Part shown: in pieces, positions 26,411-36,300 of the stretch
Layout of the letters: the number at the start of each line of letters is the position of its first letter
How positions within the stretch are numbered: the first letter of the stretch is position 1
From: Mytilus galloprovincialis
Taxonomy: Eukaryota > Mollusca > Bivalvia > Mytilida > Mytilidae
Direction: 5' to 3'
Assembly: GCF_965363235.1 (NCBI RefSeq)
Contig: NC_134842.1
Span: 39,540,958-39,604,957 of the forward strand
DNA length: 64,000 bases
Position numbers and translations under genes: made by a program
Notes under the pieces: generated by a model
The model's input: only the letters and a program-made list of their open reading frames with translations
Told to the model about the DNA's origin: nothing
Database searches by the model: none

Positions 26411-26494
26411 AACAGTAGAAATAGAAGTTTATTTAAGACACATAGTTAATGTATCGTGCTATTTACAATGGAGTCTTATATCTAATATAATTAT

Positions 26495-26870
26495 TAATTA
26501 TTAATTATCAAAAGTTGCTAAGTCAGGGCTATGAATCAATCAAATTTATGTCATCACTCAAGAAATTTTATGCTTGCCATCATGAGCTGATTGGCCATTA
26601 TGACAAAAGTGTACCAGAAATCATATCTGATATTCTTCCTCAATCAAAATAACCTTCCATCATTACCGAACTGAACAAAGAAATAACACGACGGGTGCCG
26701 TATACGGTGCAGGAAATGCTTAACCTTCCGCAGCACACTCCCGGTTTTAAGTGGAGTTCATGTTGTTTCTTATTTTTTATTTATAACTGTTGATGTAAAT
26801 GTCTTTTTGTTTTGTGAGTCTTTTTTACTCCTTGGTTTTGATGGTTATTGTCTTATATGCCAATGGAATG
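26495..26870 (+). pseudogene. Reverse transcriptase C-terminal fragment (Penelope-like)
   Basis: A reading from about 26510 to 26652 gives KLLSQGYESIKF, then SLKKFYACHHELIGHYDKS and VPEIISDILP, then a stop. From memory this matches the end of mussel Penelope-like reverse transcriptases (…LLKKFYGRHHELI…). The catalytic part is missing. The sequence after the stop, up to about 26870, looks like the element's 3' non-coding region. The element is 5'-truncated and joined directly to the tandem repeat on its left. Confidence 0.6.
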
Positions 26871-27597
26871 GAGATCATGGATACTTTTCTTATATATATA
26901 TTTCATGTTTCGTATGGAATTAGGGTTCAGTAGCAGATTTGGTAGTCTCTTTATCAATTCATTTAGAACATCTGAAGAACATTTAGAGCGGTATATATGA
27001 TGTTTGCACTGGACAATTGGTGAAGACCGTGTGTCGACATCTTGATGTCGTTTGATTGTTGTAGATATGTCTAGTCACAGTTTTAAAATTTGTATATCAA
27101 CCGTAATGAATTTGATTCTTCAACAACATAAAAACTTAATAAATTACAAATGTTTTCTTGCTTTAGATTTTTATTAACAATTGAAACCTGCTCTTTGTAT
27201 TTCTGAGTTTAGACGTTGTAATTATTCATTAATCGTACATTATATTTTACCAAAATATCCATTAATAACATTTACAGAAGGAATTTTATTATATTTCAAC
27301 AACGTTAATTATGAAATGTTAATAATATATTCATCATATCATATACGTTATTTTATAATCATACCAAAAAGTAATTTATTATTATTTAAAAAAAACCATT
27401 TGAATTATTCACTTATTATACATTTAATGGAATGATTCACCAAAGTTCATTATTGGTAATACAATATTATTAAACATATACTTTAATTATACAGAATATT
27501 AATATAACATCTTTTACTCAACCAGGACATGGTATCTAATGTTTCAACTCGTACATATAGGGTTGATTTTTATTTTGTTAATCTTTTCTAAACCGAT
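26871..27597. other. No gene recognised
   Basis: Very AT-rich. The 84-codon frame at 27181-27435 is low-complexity in translation. Confidence 0.4.
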
Positions 27598-28260
27598 TCA
27601 TAAACGATATTTTTTTAAACATCGAGCATTCTTCCTTGACCCGTTATGATCCATTGAATCAAGGAAATAATTGATAACAGATTTAGATGATTTACCAAAT
27701 TTTTTACGTCCTTGTCCTTTAATCGTAATCATGCGAATTCCATTAATAAATTCATGTTCATGTCTGTAATATGCAGGCGGTACACAAAAAACATTATTGT
27801 TAGCTTTCATAATTTTACGAGCCAATTTTAAGTTAGTGCTCCTATAAGCACGATCATAGGAAATTATAATTTGCTTTCGATGAATTTCTGAATACTTCTG
27901 TATAAGTTCTGCACACTTGTGTCCTGGGATTGTACACGGAATATAATGTGAAAACATGCATATAATATATTGTTCTTTGTCTCCAAATTCATCGACAAAT
28001 TGATTCTCCATTTGTAGAAAAATGTTTGGATTGTTTTCATGCCCAAAATTGTTGTGATTGCATATTTCCTGACGCAGTTGTGAATCAGAGTCCAATAATC
28101 TGGCTTCTCCGTGGACACTTGTATTGGCAACTGGAAGATTTATCAACAGAACAAATCTATTAAATAATATGTAATTATTTTGAATATTGTCATTACATAG
28201 ATCAGGAAAACGTAACTGTTCCCTTGCCTTTGTAATTACGTTTATGTTCCAATTTTCCAT
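27598..28260 (-). CDS. Putative deaminase-fold protein, family 1 (best preserved core)
   Basis: A 220-codon uninterrupted frame. Residues 30-48 form hydrophobic strands (ILFNRFVLLI). HGEARLLD at 50-57 supplies the candidate zinc His50 and catalytic Glu52. MFSHYIPC-x6-C gives candidate zinc ligands Cys109 and Cys116. A strand (RKQIIISYDRAY) and a helix (LKLARKIMK) follow, and the C-terminal third is Lys/Arg-rich (RKKFGKSSKS), suggesting nucleic-acid or nuclear targeting. In known deaminases HxE and PC-x(n)-C hold the zinc for C-to-U or related chemistry. The x6 spacing is longer than the classic x2, as in some toxin-derived families. The start is chosen at the first ATG after an upstream in-frame stop, but homology continues upstream (next feature), so the true protein may have been longer. 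Activity and substrate are unknown. Confidence 0.6.
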   Translation of the reverse strand: MENWNINVITKAREQLRFPDLCNDNIQNNYILFNRFVLLINLPVANTSVHGEARLLDSDSQLRQEICNHNNFGHENNPNIFLQMENQFVDEFGDKEQYIICMFSHYIPCTIPGHKCAELIQKYSEIHRKQIIISYDRAYRSTNLKLARKIMKANNNVFCVPPAYYRHEHEFINGIRMITIKGQGRKKFGKSSKSVINYFLDSMDHNGSRKNARCLKKYRL

Positions 28261-28450
28261 TTCCCTTTAAGAAACGAAGGCTGCACATACAAACTGGTTA
28301 GGCATATTAGGAAACAATTGCATTGCTTCTCGCCCAAAATCTCCTAAAAGCTTTGGCAAATATGCTTTTGTTTTTATATCGAATCTTTCAATATTCGTCC
28401 CTATTTCGCCAAAATAATTGATCAGGCCCGTATACTGATTGCTGGCTTAT
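28261..28450 (-). pseudogene. 5' continuation of the 28-kb deaminase-like gene behind a stop codon
   Basis: Reading in the same frame upstream of ATG 28260 gives REIGT-like sequence, IERFDIKTKAYLPKLL, FGREAMQLFPNMPNQFV and AAFVS, then TAA at 28269-28267. The 36-kb fragment has TAC (Tyr) at the equivalent position and matches on both sides (MPNQLVC..FVSYREIEN), so the stop looks like a single-base nonsense change. The region also aligns with the N-terminal part of the 18.6- and 60-kb copies (DAKS..FPYLL). A CAG preceded by a T-rich stretch near 28450 could be a splice acceptor. No upstream ATG was found. Confidence 0.55.
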
Positions 28451-28565
28451 GTAAAAAAACAAAAGTGAGTCTTATTTTATATGAACAATGATGGTTAAAA
28501 TTTGTTGTGTAATAACAATAAGATTGTTCTAGTATGGAACGCCAAAACTGTCTTGTTATGACCAT

Positions 28566-29120
28566 TTTTCATTATATGATGTTCATTTACCTTTATATGA
28601 TGTGCACTTGTCATTATATGATGCGCACTTACCTTTATATGATGTGCACTTGGAATTATATGATGTGCAAACACCTTTATATGACGTGCAAATATGCTTA
28701 TATTATGTGCAAGTATCTTTATATGATGTCCAAAAATCTTTATATGATGTCCAAACATCTTTGTACGATGTGCAACTACACTTATATGATGTGCATACAT
28801 ACTTATATGATGTGCATACATGCTTATATGATTTGCATACATACTTATATGATGTACTAATGTACTTATACGATGTGCAAATGTACATATATGATGTGCA
28901 AATGTACTTATATGATGTGCAAATGTACTTATATGATGTGCAAATGTCCTTATATGATGTGCAAATATCCTTATACGATGTGCATTTTCCCTTATATTAT
29001 GTGCAAACATCTTGATATGATGTGGTTGTGTCATTATATTATGTGCTTGTAATCTTATATCATGTGGTTCGGTTAACTTCATTATATTATGTCGAAACGT
29101 CATTATATGATGTGCTTTCA
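28566..29120. repeat. 21-bp tandem array, left arm (26 units)
   Basis: Units have a conserved core TTATATGATGTGCA with about 7-9 variable bases between cores. By translation I count 26 units, one of them about 6 bp longer. Because 21 is a multiple of three and the core lacks stops in several frames, long frames open on both strands (for example 28495-29136 minus). These are by-products of the repeat, not genes. Confidence 0.9.
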
Positions 29121-29413
29121 TCGTCGTTATGGTCAATGAACATGATTACGATTAGAATGATTACTGTCTACGTCATAACTGATTCCGATCTGCTTCTGCA
29201 GAATTAATATAAACCCGGATCAAATCTGTAGCTATCGTTTGGAAAATGGTTGAGATGTAAAAAATAAAAAAAAAACCTTGACATGTTTGTTCCTCGATTT
29301 AAGATGAAAAAACCACACCAGATATTATTGGAAAATTGTGAATTGCAAAGTTTAGACAATGGGTCTACAATAATGAATATACCAGGTCTGCAATAACGGG
29401 CATACACTTAACT

Positions 29414-30500
29414 AAAGTTATTAAATTAAAGAAATGATTCTTTTATGCCATGCTCTATGCTCATTGTACTAGGCTTATATTTGGCAATATCTTTATATCT
29501 TGCGTTAGCGTTTTTTTTTTTTTAAAGAACTAAGTACATGAATTTCCAGTATGTTCATTGTTTTGTAAAGTTTGCTTTGCTGATCATTTTAGCTGTGGAA
29601 GTTTGTCTTTATATATCACTTTTCTGAAGAAAGACACAAAAATGGGTAATGACCAATATAATGGACCGATCATTTGCCACCCCCAGAAAGAGGGGATAGG
29701 AAGAAATTAAGGGAGCCTTTAATTTTGATTTTTTTTTTTAAATAAAATGATGGTATTCAATTGTTTATATTTATAGATTTGACGAGGTATAATGTTTTTG
29801 CGATGTGTTCGTTGTCCGTAAATACTTTGTTACCAGACGAAAACTTTTTAGAAATAAGGGGCCAAAACGGCACTTAAAACAAGCAATTCTTAGGGTTCTT
29901 TGATATGTTGAATCTAGCAATATATTTAGATTTCGGATATTGGACAATATAACAGGTAATGTGTCACAAACCTATGATGCGTAAGATATTGAATAATGAA
30001 TAAATTAAAATTCAGACCTGTATAAAGCTGGAGTGGTTATGTCCATACTTGCCTCAACTGTTTAGGGTTCGACCCTCATCGTAAAAATTAATAGTTTTGA
30101 CTCGAAAGACGTCAATTTTACGCATAGCTCCGCTAGCCTCGTCTGTTAAAATCTAAATCCTTATTTTTCCAACAAATAATTTCTTCCAGCAGAGTATGTT
30201 TAATCTGAAGCTAGTAATATTAAATGAAGGTGTGATAAATATCAATGAGACCATAACCGGCATATCCAAATTAAATTCCAAGTCGCAAACAACTTCCACA
30301 CTTGAAGTTTTAGATCCACTATTGACGTGCTATTTCAAACTTATATAATGCAAACGGAATTTAATGCGCTTTTTTGGTTATTACGAACAAATGTATTGAA
30401 AAAGGTGTGTGTAATTGTTCTCTGGTGGTTTTTTTAGGGGGGGGGGGGGGAGTGTAAAGTATAATAATTATAATTTACTTATTTTTAAATCTGTTTTTAT
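29414..30500. other. Foldback interior, left part
   Basis: AT-rich sequence with no gene. Around 30045-30080 the string GGGTTCGACCCTC resembles a tRNA-type B box and could mark an old SINE. A run of about 14 G lies near 30437-30450. Confidence 0.4.
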
Positions 30501-30504
30501 AATA

Positions 30505-30840
30505 TAAAAAAAGAAGATGTGATATGTTTGCCAATGAGACAACTCTCCACAAGAGACCAAATTGACACAGAAATTAACTACTAGGTAACCGTAAGTCCCT
30601 CAACAATGAGCAAAGCCCATACCGCATAGTCAGTATAAAAGGCCCCATGATGACAATGTAAAACAATTCAAACGAGAAAACTATTTTGCTAAGACAAGGT
30701 TTCTCGATAAATAAGTATCAAGATAATATGCAATAAAACAATAAAACTCATAAGAGCCAAAGTGGGCCAAACTTATACTTAGAAAAATTAAAAACACAAC
30801 TCTCTATCTGCCAGGGACCACCAGGCCTCAGTAAACAAAA
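30505..30840 (-). repeat. Dispersed mussel repeat A
   Basis: Starts AAAAAAAGAAGATGTGATATG, then CCAATGAGACAACTCTCCAC, 'GAGCAAAGCCCATACCGCATAG' and 'TATAAAAGGCCCCATGATG'. It is in the orientation opposite to the 32.3-kb copy. The last 150 bp are less certain. Confidence 0.75.
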
Positions 30841-32027
30841 AATAAATACAGTGTGTTTATGTTCATTCAGACACAAATCTAATTAAATTCCATTTTCTGT
30901 TTAAAGACCATTGGGATTCTCGGTTTTGTCGGATTTATATACACCTTCAAAAATGTGAAGGCCGAATTTCATTGGCTGATGTAATATTTACTAGAACAAA
31001 CTGTATCAAAGGACTGAAGTACTGAACATCAGATGACCGCAAGTTCTCGTCCGGGATGGTCAGAAGCACTTGTCTTAAAGAAAATCACATCTCAATACCT
31101 GAAAGTGAGGTTAACTTACGGAGATATATTATTTTTTAGACAAGTTCGTGCTTGGATGATGAATAAACAACAGGGAATTCAACCTCACCGTATTCACAAT
31201 TATATTGTAGTGATACAAATCAGTATACTCTGGTTTGTTGTTATATATTAAATTAATATTTGTATATAACAGTTACATGTATACATAATTTTGATCCAAA
31301 TGCTATTCTACTATTCTAATAATAGTGCAGTGCAAGTGCATAGTGAAAACTCTTCTGAAATAATTCGGATTTTCTAATAGTTTGGATTTATGTAGGCATT
31401 CATTTTCCCAGCATAAACGTTCTGGAGATATTATTTCCGCATGCGATAACACAATTGTTCTGTACGTGTGCATATATATTACTTACAAATGTATAAATAC
31501 ATTTCTAACGACACAACATTTTCATATTATTATATGTTCTAAAAAAAATGTTTTTATGAGTATTACTTGAAGCGACAAATAATGTTATTTTGCACTCGAT
31601 TATGTCTGCGTTTTTATACGATCAATTACATGTACCAGTCAAAATCGAAAGTCAAATCTCTGTTGCGACAATACATCGGAATGCCCTCACGGTCAACGTG
31701 ATGTAAACATGAAGTGTGGGCATGAGGACGTGTACTTCCTTGTTCCAGGACAAACATATTTTTAGACTTTAATGAAAAAACTCTTTTTTTAAAATAATAT
31801 AGTTTTTTTCTTAATTTCATTATTGTTTTATTTTTTCTCTCATTTTCAATGGAAACAATTATTTTGATTCCCCCCTGAAAAAGATAAAATATCTTTCAAG
31901 AAACTTGGAATCAAACATTTACAAAAAAAAACATGCCCCCATTTCCCCTGCAATCACCCAAAAAAAATCAATGGTCAGTATGTTAGCCCTGTTTACGCAG
32001 TTGTATATCTGAACGGCTTTCCTTTTA
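30841..32027. other. Foldback interior; no gene recognised
   Basis: AT-rich with homopolymer runs. The short frames at 31033-31251 and 31382-31570 show no motifs. Confidence 0.4.
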
Positions 32028-32300
32028 TTTTACGGGTAACCGTCTAGTGGCGGTGCTTTCATGGTAGCATGTTAGTTAGCCTCTAGTGTTGCTGGTCGTA
32101 GGTTCGAATTCCGGCCGGTTCAAAACCAAAGAATTTAAAATTGGTATTTGCTGCTTCCCTGCTAAATCAAGGAGTAAAATCAAAGACTTGTTCGGCTCGG
32201 AATCAGAATAATCTGTCCGGGTAACACCGTAAGGTGAAATGGATTTCTGCGAAGTAGCATGTTAAAAATCCGACTCAGGGTGCCGGTCTAATACAAAACA
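32028..32300 (+). mobile_element. tRNA-derived SINE (first)
   Basis: Begins with a tRNA-like head: GGGTAACCGTCTAGTGGC, an A-box-like GTAGCATGTTAGTTAG, and a B box GTAGGTTCGAATTCC at about 32098-32112. A body continues through 'GAATCAGAATAATCTG' and 'CCGACTCAGGGTGCCGGTC'. It cannot fold as a full tRNA. Its bounds are approximate. Confidence 0.6.
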
Positions 32301-32329
32301 GGGTTAATATTCATTTCACATTAATATGT

Positions 32330-32612
32330 TCTCGTACGAATATGCACCTGTCCCAAGTCAGGAGCCTGTAATTCAGTGGTCGTCTGTTGATGTGTTACAT
32401 ACCGGTAATTTCGTTCATTTTTTGTACATAAATTATGCCGTTAGTTTTCTCGTTTGAATTGTTTAACATTTGTCATTTCGGGGCCTTTTATAGCTGATTA
32501 TGCGGTATGGGCTTTGCTCATTGTTGAAGGCCGTACGGGGACCTATAGTTGTTAATTTCTGTGTCATTTGGTGTCTTGTCGAGAGTGGTATCATACCACA
32601 CAGTCTTTTATT
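32330..32612 (+). repeat. Dispersed mussel repeat A, longer copy
   Basis: 'GCACCTGTCCCAAGTCAGGAG', 'TTAGTTTTCTCGTTTGAATTG', 'TAGCTGATTATGCGGTATGG', 'TTGAAGGCCGTACGGGGACC' and a degenerate 'ATCATACCACACAGTC' end occur in order. This is the longest copy of this repeat in the window. Confidence 0.8.
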
Positions 32613-32756
32613 TATCAATTTTCCGCTGGACGTCAAGCATACATTCATAATCATGTAAGTGTGCAATAAATGCATGAATAAAAATAAAAAGATGCAAGCA
32701 AATGTCATGCAACGAGTTGAAGGTCATCCCATATCTCCTTTCATTCCCTTTTTTTT

Positions 32757-32774
32757 GGGGGGGGGGGGGGGGGG
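32757..32774 (+). repeat. Poly-G run of 18 bases
   Basis: Eight T followed by 18 uninterrupted G, directly before a SINE head. Such a run could form a G-quadruplex and is prone to length error in sequencing. Confidence 0.9.
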
Positions 32775-33010
32775 CTCGGTTTCCGAGGGGTCCAAGTGTC
32801 TAGCATGTCAACACTTAAATGTAGGTTGTGAGTTCGAATCCCACACGTGGCAGGTAAGCTCGACTCCAATCACAATTGAATAGAATTATTAGTTTTTCGT
32901 ACCGAAAGTCGGTGTTTCTTTCCGGGGACTTCGGCTTCCTCCATCAATATAAACTCACCACCACGAATTAGCATGATAGTGTTAAAAGTGGCGTTAAAAA
33001 GCAATCAATC
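32775..33010 (+). mobile_element. tRNA-derived SINE with Meta-SINE-like body
   Basis: The head CTCGGTTTCCGAGGGGTCCAAG carries a B box GTGAGTTCGAATCCC at about 32828-32842. The body has 'CGAAAGTCGGTGTTTCTTTCC', 'GGCTTCCTCCATCAATATAAAC' and 'AAAGTGGCGTTAAAAAGCAATC'. From memory this matches the conserved central domain of molluscan Meta-SINEs. It ends in a short AATC repeat. Confidence 0.7.
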
Positions 33011-33139
33011 AACAAATTAATCAACCAATCATCCATACCGGTATAATTCTATATGCAAGAGAGGATAATATTGTAGCTATCGTTATAAAATATTTTTGAA
33101 ATTGACTTTGAGTTCATTGGTGTCTTTTGAAATGAATAG

Positions 33140-33295
33140 AAATAGGAAGATATGATATGAGTGCCAATGAGACAACTCTACATCTAAGTCATAATGTGTA
33201 AAAAGTAAACAATTATAGGTTTAACTACGGCCTTCAAGACGGAGCTTTTGCTTAAACCGAACAGCAAGCTATAAACAAGAGCCACACAGTTTGTT
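33140..33295 (-). repeat. Dispersed mussel repeat C
   Basis: 'ATAGGAAGATATGATATGAG', 'GCCAATGAGACAACTCTACAT', 'ACGGCCTTCAAGACGGAGC' and 'CCGAACAGCAAGCTATAAA'. Relatives lie at 40.79, 43.01 and 48.81 kb. Confidence 0.75.
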
Positions 33296-33404
33296 TTATT
33301 TTATTTTCGCCGCTGCCGGGAAATACTTCAACTAGTTCCTGCATTAATTGATCTTTATCTTCCGCCGAAATGTTTGAAACTTTAATTTTTGTTAAAATGC
33401 ACTT

Positions 33405-33550
33405 TGTTTAGGGGCCAGCTGAAGAACGCCTCCGGGTGCGAGAATTCTCGTTGCATTGAAGACCTGTTGGTGACCTTCTGCTGTTGTCTGCTCTATGGTC
33501 GGGTTGTTGTCTCTTTGGCACATTCCCCATTTCCATTCTCAATTTTACTG
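33405..33550 (+). repeat. Retroelement 3' tail
   Basis: 'TAGGGGCCAGCTGAAGAACG', 'GAAGACCTGTTGGTGACCTT' and 'CATTCCCCATTTCCATTCTC'. It is in the opposite orientation to the 16.3-kb copy. The small frame across it (33389-33592) is spurious. Confidence 0.8.
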
Positions 33551-33894
33551 TCTCACTTTATCTTAAAAATGCACTTTCGCTTAAAAGATTAAAGATTTAT
33601 TTCTAAAACGTAATAAGTTAACTGTATGCTCATTATTGTAGATCCCGTATATTCATTATTGTAGACCCATCGATAAAAATTCATAATTTGACAATTTTCC
33701 ATCAATATTTGGTGTGCTTTTTTTCATCTTGAAAATCGAGGAACAAACATGTCAAGGTTTTCCTCTTTTTAAATAACCTCCAATTTGATCCGGGTTTATA
33801 TCAATTCTGCAGAAGCAGATCGGAATCAGTTATGACGTAGACAGTAATCATTCTAATCGTAATCATGTTCATTGACCATAACGACGATGAAAGC

Positions 33895-34440
33895 ACATCA
33901 TATAATGACGTTTCGACATCATATAATGAAGTTAACCGAATCACATGATATAAGATTACAAGCACATAATATAATGACACAACCACATCATATAAAGATG
34001 TTTGCACATTATATAAGGGAAAATGCACATCGTATAAGGATATTTGCACATCATATAAGGACAATTGCACATCATATAAGTACATTTGCACATCATATAA
34101 GTACATTTGCACATCATATATGTACATTTGCACATCGTATAAGTACATTAGCACATCATATAAGTATGTATGCACATCATATAAGCATGTATGCACATCA
34201 TATAAGTATGTATGCACATCATATAAGTGTAGTTGCACATCATATAAAGATGTTTGGACATCATATAAAGATGTTTGGACATCATATAAAGATACTTGCA
34301 CATAATATAAGCATATTTGCACGTCATATAAAGGTGTTTGCACATCATATAAGTCCAAGTGCACATCATATAAAGGTAAGTGCGCATCATATAATGACAA
34401 GTGCACATCATATAAAGTTAAATGTACATCATATAATGAA
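33895..34440. repeat. 21-bp tandem array, right arm (26 units)
   Basis: Reverse complement of the left-arm array, also with 26 units, and with the variable bases of each unit preserved in order. Differences are scattered single bases. The long frames 33872-34558 (+) and 33801-34406 (-) are by-products of the period. Confidence 0.9.
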
Positions 34441-34488
34441 AAATGGTCATAACAAGACAGTTTTGGCGTTCCATATTCTAGAGCGATT

Positions 34489-35015
34489 AAAAATGGTTAT
34501 CTGTTGTTGTTTAAAAATACAAATAAGGTCAGGACTGATAAGTCTAAAAAACAAGTAAAATGACAATAATAAGATATAAAAAAACCAATACAGATAAATA
34601 AGTCAAGCCCATTTTCAATAAACTAAAAACAAATGACCTCATATCTATTTGTATTCTTTTGACAATAAAAAAATCTAAATTCACGGCACATTTCTTTGGG
34701 CCATTTATGATTTACTTTCAAATACCGATATCCATGACTGATACAGAAAAGAAAAATCAAATCCCAATTCATGTTAAAAGTGTGGATTAAATATCAGTGT
34801 TTGTAAAATAAGGCACAGGCTTAAATCTTTGCAAACTGTTTGTTTCCCAATGACAATTTTACTCCAGAACATTTTTTCTCTAAAAATTACTGGATTCAGC
34901 TAGGACTTTGTCAGCAAGTTTTTTTTCTCTGGTTGCTTTAACTAGAAAAATAATTAAGACGATTTTGTATGATTGCCATTTCAAGAACTATCCACCTGAC
35001 TAAAATAAGGTAAAT
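34489..35015. other. No gene recognised
   Basis: AT-rich spacer between the foldback right arm and a GC-rich tandem duplication. Confidence 0.4.
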
Positions 35016-35017
35016 TA

Positions 35018-35192
35018 ATAGACGCGAACGGGCTACCGCGGGGTTGTCGACCGTCGAAGCCGGCAAACTATACCCTCGGTAAATTTTTTTTGTGGGTGAA
35101 ATTTTCATCGAGGTGTCGCACGTTAGACGCGGACGGACTACAGCGGGTTTCTCGACCGTCAAAGCCGGCAAACTATACCCTCGGTAAATTCC
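35018..35192. repeat. GC-rich tandem duplication, about 105-bp period
   Basis: TAGACGCG.ACGG.CTAC.GCGGG, then GACCGTC.AAGCCGGCAAACTA and TACCCTCGGTAAATT occur twice (35021-35088 and 35124-35189). The 3' copy abuts the reverse transcriptase fragment. It may be part of that element's 5' side. Confidence 0.75.
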
Positions 35193-35197
35193 ATAAT

Positions 35198-36045
35198 ATT
35201 TGGATGATATATTGGCTCTCAACAAGGACGACGTCAGTATGTATACTAAAGAAATGTATCCTGTTGAACTTACTTTAAAAAAGCTAATACTAACAATGAC
35301 CACTGCCCTTTCCTCGATTTTGATATTGATATCATTATCGGGAAGCTTAATACAAAAATTTATGACAAAAGAGATGATTTTTCATTTCCTATCAATAATT
35401 ATCCATTTTTAGATGATGACGTTCCCTTGTCACCACCAACTAATGGTGTTTATATATCTCAACTTGTACGTTTCGCTCGTGTATGTAACAAAGTATTAGA
35501 TTTTAGCGAGAGAAATTTATGTATTACTGAAAAATTATTAAACCCGGGTTTTTGATATCACACACTAGTAAAAACATTTTCAAATTTAATCATCGGTATA
35601 AGGAAATAATTCGTAAATATAACTCCATATGCAGACATCTTATACGTTTAGGTATTCTTCATCAAATCTTTTATCACGGTAATATTTTTTACAAAGCACA
35701 AAAAATGTCAGTATTCACCTCAAAAGTTTACAAAACCTTTAAACAGATTTATTAAGAAGGGACATAGTTACGATACTGTTGTCAGGTCATTTAAGATGCA
35801 TATATTTGCTTTACTATTGATTCACTTATATGTTTTTTTGCATCGGAACTAAACACATTTATTAAAAAAACAGTTGTTGGCATGACACGGGTTATGTTTT
35901 TCTCATATATTTTATAGTATGATACTAAACCCCTAACGAGACGGACTGTGCCTGATATTAATATGATGAAGACATAATCTTTCAATCAGTTTAATTGAAG
36001 TCTGCAGCTGGCATGTCAGTTAACTGCTAGAAGTCTGTTCTCGTC
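35198..36045 (+). pseudogene. Penelope-like reverse transcriptase fragment with 3' region
   Basis: The reading starts at the end of the active-site box (DDILALNKDDVSMY) and continues YPVELTLKK. Shifts by one base near 35282 lead to FLDFDIDIIIGKLNTKIYDK, DDFSFPINNYPFL, VPLSPPTNGVYISQ and RVCNKVLDFSERNL. A second shift near 35550 leads to FNHRYKEIIRKYNSICRHLI. The (Y)IDD-type box and the later blocks agree, from memory, with Penelope-like elements of bivalves. Non-coding 3' sequence follows (ACACGGGTTATGTTTTTCTC, TCTGCAGCTGGCATGTCAG) and breaks off near 36045 against a deaminase-like fragment. The element is inactive. Confidence 0.75.
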
Positions 36046-36300
36046 TTGATGAATATATTGAATATTAACATAGTTATCTCTAAAATCGTCACGACATCGA
36101 CGAGGAAAACGTAACTGTGTCCTTGCCTCTGTAATTACGTGTATGTCCCGATTTTCTATTTCCCTGTACGAAACGAAGACAGTGCATACCAACTGGTTAG
36201 GCATGTTAGGAACCAATTTCATTGCGTCTCGGCCAATAATCTCCTTAAAGCTTTGGAAAGTACGCTTTTGTGTGTATATTGATTCTTTAAATATCTAGCG
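36045..36300 (-). pseudogene. Deaminase-like family 1, N-terminal fragment
   Basis: The minus-strand frame from 36222 reads MKLVPNMPNQLVC, VFVSYREIENRDIHVITEAR and QLRFPRRCRDDFRDNY. It matches the 28-kb copy across its stop codon. Upstream, homology continues to about 36300 (HTKAYFPKL) after a frameshift. Downstream it ends abruptly at the Penelope-like 3' sequence near 36045, before the HGE motif, so no catalytic part remains. It is useful mainly because it shows Tyr where the 28-kb copy has a stop. Confidence 0.65.

Larger units (their letters stand above)
28521..34488. mobile_element. Foldback-type element with 0.9-kb inverted arms of tandem repeats
   Basis: Left arm 28521-29413 and right arm 33616-34488 are inverted copies along their whole length, including non-repeat parts (TATGGAACGCCAAAACTGTC outside; GGTCTACAATAATGAATATA inside). 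Each arm is mostly an array of 21-bp units. Long inverted repeats built of tandem subunits are the hallmark of foldback elements such as Drosophila FB. The 4.2-kb interior holds only dispersed repeats and SINEs, with no transposase frame seen, so the element is non-autonomous or its interior has been replaced. A large inverted duplication by another mechanism is the alternative. Confidence 0.65.

Noticed and set aside
28495..29136. Long open frames on both strands (213 and 137 codons) with repeating HHIxxxA or LYDVQxx
   Set aside because: They follow from a 21-bp tandem repeat whose period is a multiple of three. The same happens at 33.8-34.5 kb in the other arm.
32815..32850. tRNA gene suggested by the B box GAGTTCGAATCCC
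   Set aside because: No cloverleaf can be drawn with the upstream part, and the downstream body matches a Meta-SINE, so it is a SINE head.
33895..34440. CRISPR-like array
   Set aside because: The units are 21 bp with only 7-9 variable bases, the setting is a eukaryotic genome without cas genes, and the array is duplicated in inverted orientation as part of a foldback-like element.
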